Part shown: positions 23,191 through 31,521 of the stretch, piece after piece
Layout: every line of letters begins with the position of its first letter
Position numbering within the stretch: the stretch's first letter is position 1
Source of the DNA: Erysipelotrichaceae bacterium
GTDB lineage: Bacteria > Bacillota_I > Bacilli_A > Erysipelotrichales > Erysipelotrichaceae
DNA: 39,258 nt
NCBI GenBank assembly: GCA_017419165.1
Contig: JAFOLW010000052.1
Span: 1 to 39,258 of the forward strand
Direction of reading: 5' to 3'
Notes under the pieces: generated by a model
Told to the model about the DNA's origin: nothing
Database searches by the model: none
The model's input: the letters and a program-made list of their open reading frames with translations, nothing else
Made by a program: the position numbers and the translations under genes

Positions 23191-23217
23191 GTCCCGGAAC
23201 GATCCGGGACCTTTTTA
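23191..23217. terminator. Terminator between convergent frl transcripts
   Basis: An 8-bp stem GTCCCGGA / TCCGGGAC with loop ACGA is followed by CTTTTT on the plus strand. It also sits just past the stop of the minus-strand yjbQ-like gene and may help to end that operon. Confidence 0.87.
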
Positions 23218-23646
23218 TTCTGTTCCTTCGATGATGATGTTGATGGTCCTTTGCGAAGGCCCGTCAAACTCACAGAACCAGATGTCCTGTGCCGAACCTG
23301 CAATCATTTTTCCGTCGACGATAGGAAAATGACAGTGGTTGCCTATCAGCAGGGCTTTCAAATGTCCGGTCGGATTTCCTCCCGTGCTGCCGTAATCCTG
23401 CAGCATATGGCAATGGGAGTAGGGGGCATCCTCCGGGATCAGCTTTTTGAGGAAGACATCGACATCGCTTTGAAGGCACTCCAAAGACTCATTGACGGTG
23501 ATGCCGGTCGTCGTATGTTTCGTTTCGACCGTAACCATGCCCTCCCGGATCCCGGAAGCGGCAATGGCTTCTTTCACCTCTTTCGTGATGATGAAATACT
23601 GGTTATACTTATCGGTCATGATCTCTAAGGGAATGATCTTGATCAT
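23215..23646 (-). CDS. YjbQ/UPF0047 family protein
   Basis: A 143-residue protein of the YjbQ (UPF0047) family, often annotated as secondary thiamine-phosphate synthase. Family motifs are HTTTGITVNE (about 44-53), DYGSTGGNPTGH (about 83-94), GNHCHFPIVDGKM and CEFDGPSQR. The true cellular role is not settled; some members show weak thiamine phosphate synthase activity. It is the last gene of the frl operon, with its ATG directly after the amidohydrolase stop (TAG ATG) and GGAGGTG 7 bases upstream. Its presence here suggests a small-molecule role linked to the pathway rather than thiamine. Confidence 0.88.
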   Translation of the reverse strand: MIKIIPLEIMTDKYNQYFIITKEVKEAIAASGIREGMVTVETKHTTTGITVNESLECLQSDVDVFLKKLIPEDAPYSHCHMLQDYGSTGGNPTGHLKALLIGNHCHFPIVDGKMIAGSAQDIWFCEFDGPSQRTINIIIEGTE

Positions 23647-24510
23647 CTATCGCACCTCCGGATCATAATGCATGAATTCCACCGCATTTTTCCCTTTGAT
23701 CAGCTCCAGCGTCGATTCGCGGAAACCGAGCTCTTCGATCGCCTTGGACATCCGGATCATCTCGAAACGCGGGTCATTGGTACCGAACATCACCTGGTGA
23801 CGCAGACTGCGGTCGATCCAGGTCATCGGCACGTCTCTTGTCAGCATCTGTGTGTAAAATTCCTTCGCGCTGTCAAAATACAAGGCACCGGTATCGGTGT
23901 AAACATTGGGATACTTCAGCATCAACATCGCCGTCTCCCGGCACCACGGCCAGCCGAAATGCGCCAGGCAGATCCTGAGATCCTTCCGCCGTTCCGCCAG
24001 CTCCTCAAAGTCCAGAGGCCGGCAGTTCTTCGTGGTGCTGTGCGGTTCAAAGGAAAGTCCCGCATGAAACAGGATCGGCTTGTCGTACTTCTCACAGATA
24101 TCGTAGAGCGCATCCATCTTCCGGTCGGCCGGATGGAAATCCTGTCTTGAAGGATGGAGCTTGAGACCTTTCAGGTCCAGTTCGCTGAAGGCATATTCGA
24201 GCTTTTCCGCCGCTTTCTCATCGTGCGGATCGACACCCGCAAAGCCGATGAAACGATCCGGGGCGAGATCGACGAGCCTTCGGATCTCCTCGTTGCTGAC
24301 GAGGACTTCGCCGTTCATCGACGTATGATAATCTTCCGGCAGCAGGACCGCATAATCGATCCCGGCGCAGTTCATCTTGTTGAAGAAATGTTTCAGAGGA
24401 GCGGTACCGTTCTTATGCAGGTTGAGCTCGTCGTGACGCAGCTCTTCCTTTTTCTCATCTTCATTGATCGGTTCGAAGAACGCCGGATGGACATGGATAT
24501 CGATGACCAT
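23647..24510 (-). CDS. Amidohydrolase_2-family metal-dependent hydrolase
   Basis: A 287-residue TIM-barrel hydrolase of the amidohydrolase_2 (ACMSD / lactonase-like) family. The metal ligands appear as DIHVHP (His6, His8), a His in LFHAGLSF, AHFGWPW and an Asp in FGTNDPRF. Relatives decarboxylate or open lactones and similar rings; a sugar-lactone or an acyl compound could be the substrate here, but that is inference. The ATG shares one base with the stop of frlC (TGATG), so expression is coupled. AAGGAAG lies upstream. No frl locus I know of carries this gene. Confidence 0.83.
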   Translation of the reverse strand: MVIDIHVHPAFFEPINEDEKKEELRHDELNLHKNGTAPLKHFFNKMNCAGIDYAVLLPEDYHTSMNGEVLVSNEEIRRLVDLAPDRFIGFAGVDPHDEKAAEKLEYAFSELDLKGLKLHPSRQDFHPADRKMDALYDICEKYDKPILFHAGLSFEPHSTTKNCRPLDFEELAERRKDLRICLAHFGWPWCRETAMLMLKYPNVYTDTGALYFDSAKEFYTQMLTRDVPMTWIDRSLRHQVMFGTNDPRFEMIRMSKAIEELGFRESTLELIKGKNAVEFMHYDPEVR

Positions 24511-25340
24511 CAGAAACCCGCTTCCTTCATCATCGCCCGGACATTGTCGACGGCTCTTCTCGCATAGAAACGCGGCTCATTGATATAGCCGGTGACCAGC
24601 TCGATCGTCGCCGTCCGGTCATAACCGATCTCCTTAAGTTCCTTGATCAGCTCTCTCAGCGGGATCATGCCTTCGCCAGGCATCACATGGTCATCGGAAT
24701 CTCTGACGCCGTCGATCAGATGCAGGTGATACATCTTGTCGCCGAGCTTGTCGAAGTAGTCCATGATGCTTTCATACTGCGTGAACGGCGGCACCAGGTC
24801 GCACATGCCGACGAGGTTCGGCGAATCGATGATCTTGAACAGCTTCTGCAGGTCGTTGGCCGATTTGATGACATTGGACTCATAGACGGTCAAAGCTTCC
24901 ATGACGATCTTCATGCCGATCTTTTCCGCATGATCTACCAGCTCCCGGACGCTTTTGGTCAGCCGGTCCCAGATCTCGTCATAAGTCGCGCCGTAGCCGG
25001 CGTGGGCGGCGGAGATCAGGGTGTAATCGGCACCCATCTCCTTGGCCATATCGAAACACAGCTTGAGATAATCGATCGCATCCCGGCGCATTGCTTCGGA
25101 GCCGATCATGTAGTTGTAAGGATAGGCGTTGTGCTCCGGGCAGTAGCCGCGGATCTGTATCTCATACTTGTCCCGCAGACGTTTGATCTCATCGATCTGA
25201 CCGGCTTTGAGATCCGGCGCATAGGCGTGCGGCCGTCCGCCCCACAGTTCGATGTAGTCGTAGCCGAAACGCTTCGCATCCATGAAGATATGCTCGAGAT
25301 CATTGCGCTGATAACCGCTGGTAAACATTCCCAGTTTCAT
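24510..25340 (-). CDS. frlC: FrlC-like fructoselysine 3-epimerase
   Basis: A 276-residue TIM-barrel epimerase with strong resemblance to E. coli FrlC, which interconverts fructoselysine and psicoselysine. Shared stretches include MFTSGYQR at the start, ELWGGRPHAYAPDLKAG (about 31-47), YPYNYM, DMAKEMGADYTLISAAHAGY (about 95-114), DYFDKLGDKMYHLHLID and ELVTGYINEPRFYARRA at the C-terminus. Metal ligands are a Glu in MEALTVYESN, the Asp in CDL, a His in HLH and the Glu in IELV. AAAGAGG precedes the ATG. It follows the second kinase by 13 bases in the operon. Confidence 0.92.
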   Translation of the reverse strand: MKLGMFTSGYQRNDLEHIFMDAKRFGYDYIELWGGRPHAYAPDLKAGQIDEIKRLRDKYEIQIRGYCPEHNAYPYNYMIGSEAMRRDAIDYLKLCFDMAKEMGADYTLISAAHAGYGATYDEIWDRLTKSVRELVDHAEKIGMKIVMEALTVYESNVIKSANDLQKLFKIIDSPNLVGMCDLVPPFTQYESIMDYFDKLGDKMYHLHLIDGVRDSDDHVMPGEGMIPLRELIKELKEIGYDRTATIELVTGYINEPRFYARRAVDNVRAMMKEAGF

Positions 25341-25353
25341 ACTCGTCCTCTTT

Positions 25354-26148
25354 CTATTTCACCCAAGGTTCAAAAACTTCCACGACGGAAGAAGCGACCT
25401 GCGCGCCTTTCTGCAGACACTCTTCGACCGTCCGGTCATTCAATATCCCGTATAAGAATCCGGCGATGAAACTGTCTCCGGCACCGACAGTATTGACGAC
25501 TTCCTTTGCCGGGACGATGTGTCCGACATGATAGCCGTCTTTGTCGTAAGCCAAAGATCCTTCTTCGCCGAAGGTCGCGACCGCGATCTTCATGCCCCGG
25601 TCGACCTTGTCTTTCAGATATTCTTCGATGTAGGCATCTCTGCCGTTGTGATAGGAATAAAAACCGTAGCTCACATAAGGAAGGGTCTCTTCGACCAGCT
25701 TATGGTCCAGACGGTCGGCGTAGTCGAAAGCGATCGGCGTTCCGCTCTCCGCGATCTTCGGCAGGGCTTTCTCCGCCATGCCCCAAAGCGCGGAATGGAC
25801 CAGGTCGTGTTCGCAGGCGAAACGGATGTCTTCCTCATCGAAGACCATGTCTGCCAGCACGCCCTCCTCATAATCCCCGTGGATCCGGTCGTTGCCGTCC
25901 ATATCCATGTAGGTGACGGCCGTCTTTCCTTCCGCCACTTTCAGGTGACTGATGTCAAGACCTTCTTCCTTCAGTGACTCGATCATCCATTTTCCGTTTT
26001 CATCCGAACCGGTGGTCGAAATGATCGAAACGTCCACGCCCAGTTTCTTCAGATTGACTCCGGTATCCACGACGTTGCCCGTCGGATACTTACGTCCGAT
26101 CCGCTCGTACAGATCGATACAGTTGTCACCGATCTCAGCGACTCTCAT
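25354..26148 (-). CDS. PfkB-family kinase, divergent FrlD paralogue
   Basis: A 264-residue sugar kinase of the PfkB/ribokinase family, FrlD-like in layout: IGDNCIDLYERIG at the start, a GDYEEGVLADM segment near residue 93, WGMAEKALP, and the catalytic GAGDSFIAGF (Asp225). In the substrate-binding motif it has YPTGNVVD, with Asp28 where FrlD and the other kinase here have Asn (GGxxVN). Substrate choice may therefore differ. It ends with EPWVK in place of the FrlD-type GAW end. GGAGG lies about 9 bases before the ATG. It sits between the BtpA-like gene and frlC. Confidence 0.85.
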   Translation of the reverse strand: MRVAEIGDNCIDLYERIGRKYPTGNVVDTGVNLKKLGVDVSIISTTGSDENGKWMIESLKEEGLDISHLKVAEGKTAVTYMDMDGNDRIHGDYEEGVLADMVFDEEDIRFACEHDLVHSALWGMAEKALPKIAESGTPIAFDYADRLDHKLVEETLPYVSYGFYSYHNGRDAYIEEYLKDKVDRGMKIAVATFGEEGSLAYDKDGYHVGHIVPAKEVVNTVGAGDSFIAGFLYGILNDRTVEECLQKGAQVASSVVEVFEPWVK

Positions 26149-26165
26149 TTTGTCTGTCCTCCGTT

Positions 26166-26975
26166 TTACAGTTTTTCTCTCACTCTGTAAACTTCGTTCA
26201 TAAACTCTTTCACTCGGTCCACATCGACATGATTTTCCAGTTTTCCGTCATATTTGAACGTCGTACCGACGACCGCCGCATCCGCATAGCGAAGCTTGCG
26301 TTCGATCGTATCGACCCGGCAGCCCGTGTTGCATAAGACGACGACATCGGGATTGTATTCCTTGACCGACAGGATCAGCTCATCGTCAACATCCTGTCCG
26401 GCGGCATCCGCCGAGATGCATAAGCCGTCCGGTGCCGCCTTGGCGATCGTCGTCTTCGCGATATCCTTCAGCGGCCGCAGATCCAGAGAAGAGTCGGATT
26501 CCGGATTGATGAAATACAACATCTTCAGATCGTCCAGATGCAAGGCATACTTGCGGCGTATGACCTTGGAAAAGTCATTGTTGTAGAAACCGCCGTCACC
26601 GACATAGACGCCCGAGAAGGTCCCTCTGACGAAGTCGGCACCGACACCGGCTGCCAGTTCCAGGCAGGCGATGCCGTCGGAGATCGCATCCACGCCCAGC
26701 GATACCTTGATCAGCGGCTTGAGATTGCCGATGACATAGGCCATGGCCGCAACGGTGTTGCGGTCCATATCACGCTGGTAGGGGAACGAGAACTCGTTGG
26801 AGACGATGATCCCGTCGACGCCCCCTTCCTGCAGAGCGATCAGGTCCTTTCTGGCATCTTCCACGACGTCTTCCATCGTCATGCCGTATTTCCACATCGG
26901 ATCGCCCGGCAGCGGGTCGAGGTGCAGCATGGCGATGATCGGTTTTTCAACTTTGAACATATCCTGGATCCACAT
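26166..26975 (-). CDS. BtpA/SgcQ-family TIM-barrel protein
   Basis: A 269-residue protein of the BtpA family, which includes SgcQ from sugar operons and cyanobacterial BtpA. Family motifs are PIIAMLHLDPLPGDP (about 11-25), GGVDGIIVSNEFSFPY (about 50-65), IKVSLGVDAISDG, RGTFSGVYVGDGG and AVVGTTFKYDGK. The fold is a phosphate-binding barrel like those of aldolases and epimerases; the enzyme activity in sugar operons is not established. The start at 26975 has a perfect AAAGGAGG. A hairpin lies between it and frlB upstream. Its place between deglycase and kinase suggests a direct part in the pathway. Confidence 0.87.
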   Translation of the reverse strand: MWIQDMFKVEKPIIAMLHLDPLPGDPMWKYGMTMEDVVEDARKDLIALQEGGVDGIIVSNEFSFPYQRDMDRNTVAAMAYVIGNLKPLIKVSLGVDAISDGIACLELAAGVGADFVRGTFSGVYVGDGGFYNNDFSKVIRRKYALHLDDLKMLYFINPESDSSLDLRPLKDIAKTTIAKAAPDGLCISADAAGQDVDDELILSVKEYNPDVVVLCNTGCRVDTIERKLRYADAAVVGTTFKYDGKLENHVDVDRVKEFMNEVYRVREKL

Positions 26976-26996
26976 AACTTCTTCTCCTCCTTTATG

Positions 26997-27020
26997 AAAA
27001 CGGCTCAAACAGTGAGCCGT
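26997..27020 (-). other. Intercistronic hairpin between frlB and btpA-like gene
   Basis: Minus strand ACGGCTCA-CTGTT-TGAGCCGT (8 bp) is followed by only a few T. It may act as a partial terminator or 3'-end stabiliser that lowers downstream gene dose. Confidence 0.6.
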
Positions 27021-27024
27021 CCTA

Positions 27025-28086
27025 TCAGTAATCAAACTGTCTGTAGTATCTTCTGACCGATAACGGATGTCTTAAGAACAGCTCCATGTAGGCATCGACT
27101 CTGGCGTTGACTGCCCGCATGACATGATGGGAGATGCTTCCCCGGTACTCTTCGGAGATGCCTTTCAGTTCGAATTCCTTCGTATCGATGATCGTATAGT
27201 TCCCGCAGACCTTCGGCAAGAACCTGGCGACACGTTCCGCCAGCGGACGCTGTTCGTCTTCTCCGATGAACAAGGTGACCGGCGTATCTTCGACGATGAT
27301 CTCCTGCATGCCGTGGAAGAATTCCGGAGCGCTGATCGACTTGGTGCGGATCCACATCTGTTCCTCCCAGTAGCACATCGCATAGGAATAGGTCGCCCCG
27401 TACTGGTTGCCGCAGCCGACGAAGTAGTGCGGAAGATCCGGGTGTTCCTTTAAGAAAGCGGCTTTCTTTTGCGCATAGTCATAAGCCCAGGCATCCGCCT
27501 CTTTTTCTACGGTGATCAAAGCTTCCGCGAGATGATCCTCCATCTCTTTGTTGTAGCGGTCATAATCCTCAAACTCGCCGTTCTTGTACATCAGATAATT
27601 GGCGACCATATAGAACTTGAGCTGTTCGTTCATCTTGTAGACGACCAGCCAGTCCTGCTTGTCCTCCCTGGTCAGTACGGAACCCGGCGTATCGATGAAT
27701 GCGAAGACGCGGGCACCGATGCCCTTGACTTTATCCACGAGCTCCACCATCTCCTTGGTGTTGCCGGAAACGGAAGAGTAGATCAGCACGGAATCCTTCG
27801 TGAAACGCTTGTTGCCGGTCGTCAGAAACTCCGCGGCATTTTCCACATAGACGGGCAGGGAAGACCTTCCCCGCATATAGACTTCCACCTGCAGGGCACT
27901 TGCCCAGGTACCGCCGATGCCCATGAAAAAGATGTTGTCAAAACCCTTTTCCCAGATCTCGTCGATGATCCCTTCGATCTGCGGACGCAGCGCCAGGGCG
28001 CCGTTGATGCTCGCTCTTGTGAAGTCCTCGTCAAAATTCCTCAGGCAGGGACCCGTTTTTTCTTTCCATTTTTCTGCTGAATACAT
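27025..28086 (-). CDS. frlB: FrlB-like SIS-domain deglycase
   Basis: A 353-residue protein with two SIS (sugar isomerase) domains, in the FrlB/GfrE-GfrF group of 6-phospho-Amadori deglycases. Domain 1 has FMGIGGTW (about 54-61) and SSVSGNTKE (104-112), the phosphosugar loop; domain 2 has APEFFHGMQEI, where EFFHG (255-259) matches E-F-R-H-G of E. coli FrlB, and the RRYY-containing C-terminus also matches. It should split fructoselysine-6-phosphate into glucose-6-phosphate and lysine. AAGGAG is 8 bases before the ATG at 28086. It is the only deglycase in the window. Confidence 0.88.
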   Translation of the reverse strand: MYSAEKWKEKTGPCLRNFDEDFTRASINGALALRPQIEGIIDEIWEKGFDNIFFMGIGGTWASALQVEVYMRGRSSLPVYVENAAEFLTTGNKRFTKDSVLIYSSVSGNTKEMVELVDKVKGIGARVFAFIDTPGSVLTREDKQDWLVVYKMNEQLKFYMVANYLMYKNGEFEDYDRYNKEMEDHLAEALITVEKEADAWAYDYAQKKAAFLKEHPDLPHYFVGCGNQYGATYSYAMCYWEEQMWIRTKSISAPEFFHGMQEIIVEDTPVTLFIGEDEQRPLAERVARFLPKVCGNYTIIDTKEFELKGISEEYRGSISHHVMRAVNARVDAYMELFLRHPLSVRRYYRQFDY

Positions 28087-28099
28087 ATCTGCTCTCCTT

Positions 28100-28879
28100 T
28101 CAGTACAGTCTGCCTTCTTCGATGTCGAGCCCGCGGAAGAACATGAAGGCATACTGGATCGCTCTGTCCCAGTACGGCCATTCGTGATCGCCCGGACCCT
28201 CTTTATATAGGTGATCATAACCCATCTCCTTAAGTTCTTTTGAAAAACGGCGGTTGTTGTCTAACAGGAAGTCTTCCGTCCCGCACTGCAGGATCAGCCG
28301 CGGACCTTCCTTCTTCCTTATGAGCTCTTCCGCCAGATCCTTGAGACCGGCGCCCTCCTGTAAGAGATCGAGCTCGGAGATGTCCATCTCCTCAAACGAT
28401 CCGTCCTTTATCTGTCTTCTGAAGTCCTCGTAATCCACGACCCCGCTCAGCGATGCGGCAGCCACAAAACGTTCCGGTCTTGAAAACGCAGTTTTCAAGG
28501 CACCGTAGCCGCCCATGCTTTCGCCGGCGATGAAGGTATCTTTCTTATCTGTACTTATCTTAAACCATTTGCCCACGATGGCGGGCAGTTCATCGGCAAC
28601 AAAATCGAAATATCGGATGCCTTGTTTCGTGTTGCAGTAGAAACTGCGCCCGACACCGGGCATGACGATCACGAAACCGTACTTCTTGGCGTAGTATTCG
28701 ATCTTTGAGAAGCGCGTCCACTCGTCTTCGTTCCCGCCCAGGCCGTGCAGAAGGTAGAGGACCTTCGGCTCGTCTTCATATAAAGGATCGACGTCGTTGG
28801 ACCGGTCGGGAAAAAGGATGTTGATGCTGACGTTGCGCTTCAGACAGGCAGAATAGATGTTTCCTTTGAAATGAGCCAT
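28100..28879 (-). CDS. EstA/FrmB-type alpha/beta-hydrolase esterase
   Basis: A 259-residue alpha/beta-hydrolase of the esterase PF00756 type (tributyrin esterase EstA, S-formylglutathione hydrolase relatives). The oxyanion region LLHGLGGNEDEW (about 43-54) and nucleophile motif GESMGGYGA (Ser121) are clear; an Asp in CGTEDFLL and a His in PGDHEWPYW complete the triad. No signal peptide, so cytoplasmic. It lies one base after the FrlD-like kinase stop. An esterase is not part of the E. coli frl pathway; it may remove an acyl group from substituted substrates. Confidence 0.86.
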   Translation of the reverse strand: MAHFKGNIYSACLKRNVSINILFPDRSNDVDPLYEDEPKVLYLLHGLGGNEDEWTRFSKIEYYAKKYGFVIVMPGVGRSFYCNTKQGIRYFDFVADELPAIVGKWFKISTDKKDTFIAGESMGGYGALKTAFSRPERFVAAASLSGVVDYEDFRRQIKDGSFEEMDISELDLLQEGAGLKDLAEELIRKKEGPRLILQCGTEDFLLDNNRRFSKELKEMGYDHLYKEGPGDHEWPYWDRAIQYAFMFFRGLDIEEGRLY

Positions 28880-28880
28880 C

Positions 28881-29675
28881 TTACCACGCTCCGAAATACT
28901 TCAAAGTCTCGGTCGCTGTCGCCGCACCCTTGTGCATGCACTCCTCGATGCTGAGGCCTTCAACGATACCGCAGAGGAAACCGGCGATGTAGGAATCTCC
29001 GGCACCCATCGAATCGACCACATGATCGCACTCCACGATCCCGTAGGAATGATACTCTTTTCCGTCGTAACAAAGGCTGCCTGCCGTCCCCAGCATCGCC
29101 GTGACGAGCTTCGGTCCCTTGTCATGATATTCCTTCATCTGTTTCCTCAGTTCTTCCGTATCTCCCTCATCGCTGGAGAAAAACAGATAGTCGGTGTAAG
29201 GCATCGCTATCTGCGCTTCCTTGTCTTCCGGACGCGTCGCACAGTCGAACGCCGTCGTCATGCCGCGCTCCTTCAGATCCTTGTACTGACCTTCCACCTT
29301 GCCCCAGAGATCGCAGACGACCACGTCGTGTTCACAGATGAAATCCATATCTTCTTGTTCCAGGACATAATCGGCCAGGACGCCTTCGTCGTAATCTCCG
29401 AAGACCCGCTCGCCGTCGATCAGTTCGACCTGCGTGACCGCAGTCGTTCCCTGTCTGACATGCATATGGGAGACATCGACGCCCTTTGCCTTGACGGCAT
29501 CGTACATGATCTTGCCGAATCCGTCCGTCCCGATCGGACCGATGTAGGAAGCCTGTTCTCCCAGTCTTACGGTATAGACGGCCATGTTGACCGGACCGCC
29601 GCCGGGATACGATGTTCCGCCGTTGAGATTATTGTAATGATCGATACAGTTGCTTCCGACTGCTGCCAGTTTCAT
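28881..29675 (-). CDS. frlD: FrlD-like fructoselysine 6-kinase
   Basis: A 264-residue PfkB-family kinase close in pattern to E. coli FrlD. Shared features are VGSNCIDHY at the start, YPGGGPVNMAVYTVRLG (23-39) for substrate binding, VDVSHMHVRQGTTAVTQVEL, GDYDEGVLADY, and the catalytic MGAGDSYIAGFLCG (Asp227), and the protein ends in YFGAW as FrlD ends in GAW. It should phosphorylate C6 of the imported Amadori compound with ATP. A GAGGTAAGGA site lies before the ATG. It is separated from the permease gene by 175 bases with two hairpins. Confidence 0.9.
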   Translation of the reverse strand: MKLAAVGSNCIDHYNNLNGGTSYPGGGPVNMAVYTVRLGEQASYIGPIGTDGFGKIMYDAVKAKGVDVSHMHVRQGTTAVTQVELIDGERVFGDYDEGVLADYVLEQEDMDFICEHDVVVCDLWGKVEGQYKDLKERGMTTAFDCATRPEDKEAQIAMPYTDYLFFSSDEGDTEELRKQMKEYHDKGPKLVTAMLGTAGSLCYDGKEYHSYGIVECDHVVDSMGAGDSYIAGFLCGIVEGLSIEECMHKGAATATETLKYFGAW

Positions 29676-29713
29676 ATCCTTACCTCATGATGTTTGTTTT
29701 ATTGTATATCCGT

Positions 29714-29754
29714 TTTTTCAGATACGGGCGATCACATCGCCGATATTTGAAAAA
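29714..29754. repeat. 19-bp imperfect inverted repeat upstream of frlD
   Basis: Arms 29714-29732 and 29736-29754 match at 16 of 19 positions around a 3-base loop; the inner GGCGAT / ATCGCC part is perfect. It lies in the intergenic region 29676-29850. No T run follows on either strand, so it is not a plain terminator. Confidence 0.65.
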
Positions 29755-29786
29755 GAAGATCGATTTTAGAGAAGGGAAGATCTGCC

Positions 29787-29819
29787 GATGCAGGACTTTC
29801 ATTACGAAAGTCCTGCATC
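29787..29819. repeat. 14-bp perfect inverted repeat downstream of frlA
   Basis: Arms GATGCAGGACTTTC (29787-29800) and GAAAGTCCTGCATC (29806-29819) with a 5-base loop form a very stable hairpin 31 bases past the permease stop. There is no T run. It may protect the permease message at its 3' end or be a processing site. Confidence 0.75.
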
Positions 29820-29850
29820 TGAATCATGAAATCGTTTTTTTAGACCGGAA

Positions 29851-31200
<1,350 letters not shown>

Positions 31201-31286
31201 TTAACCCCTCCTTATGTGATTGTTGGATCATGCAGGAAAACCATATCTGCCCCGTTTCCCCGCAATCTTCCCTGCTCTTTAATTTC

Positions 31287-31315
31287 ATCATAGTATGATA
31301 TCGGATAATATGCAA
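31287..31315 (-). promoter_or_regulatory. Promoter of frlA operon
   Basis: Minus strand TTGCAT (31310-31315), a 17-base spacer, and TATGAT (31287-31292). It leaves a leader of about 80 bases before the frlA ATG. Confidence 0.7.
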
Positions 31316-31382
31316 GTTAATTTATTTTCAAACAAAAAAGTACTTAAATTTACATCCCTGTATATTGAAACTAGATATATTT

Positions 31383-31409
31383 TGATACGAAAAGGCTAAT
31401 TTTGTATCA
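31383..31409. repeat. Inverted repeat in divergent control region
   Basis: TGATACGAAAA (31383-31393) and TTTTGTATCA (31400-31409) are inverted copies with a single extra G. The position between divergent genes suits a regulator site. Confidence 0.5.
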
Positions 31410-31425
31410 TATTTCATCAAATTGT

Positions 31426-31447
31426 TTTCAGAAATCTGAAATTTCAG
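31426..31447. promoter_or_regulatory. Nested palindromes, candidate operator
   Basis: TTTCAGA-AA-TCTGAAA (31426-31441) overlaps the perfect palindrome CTGAAATTTCAG (31436-31447), giving three TTTCAG half-sites. The rest of 31201-31521 holds the frlA promoter, another inverted repeat and AT-rich DNA; no small gene was found in it. Confidence 0.5.
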
Positions 31448-31521
31448 CAAACATCTTGATTGATATCGAAACATATATGTGGTACTTTTAACTTGTCTTA
31501 TATACATAAGGAGAACACAAT

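Noticed and set aside
29787..29819. Inverted repeat as a terminal repeat of a mobile element
   Set aside because: The two arms are only 5 bases apart, no transposase is near and no target duplication is visible; a hairpin is the better reading.
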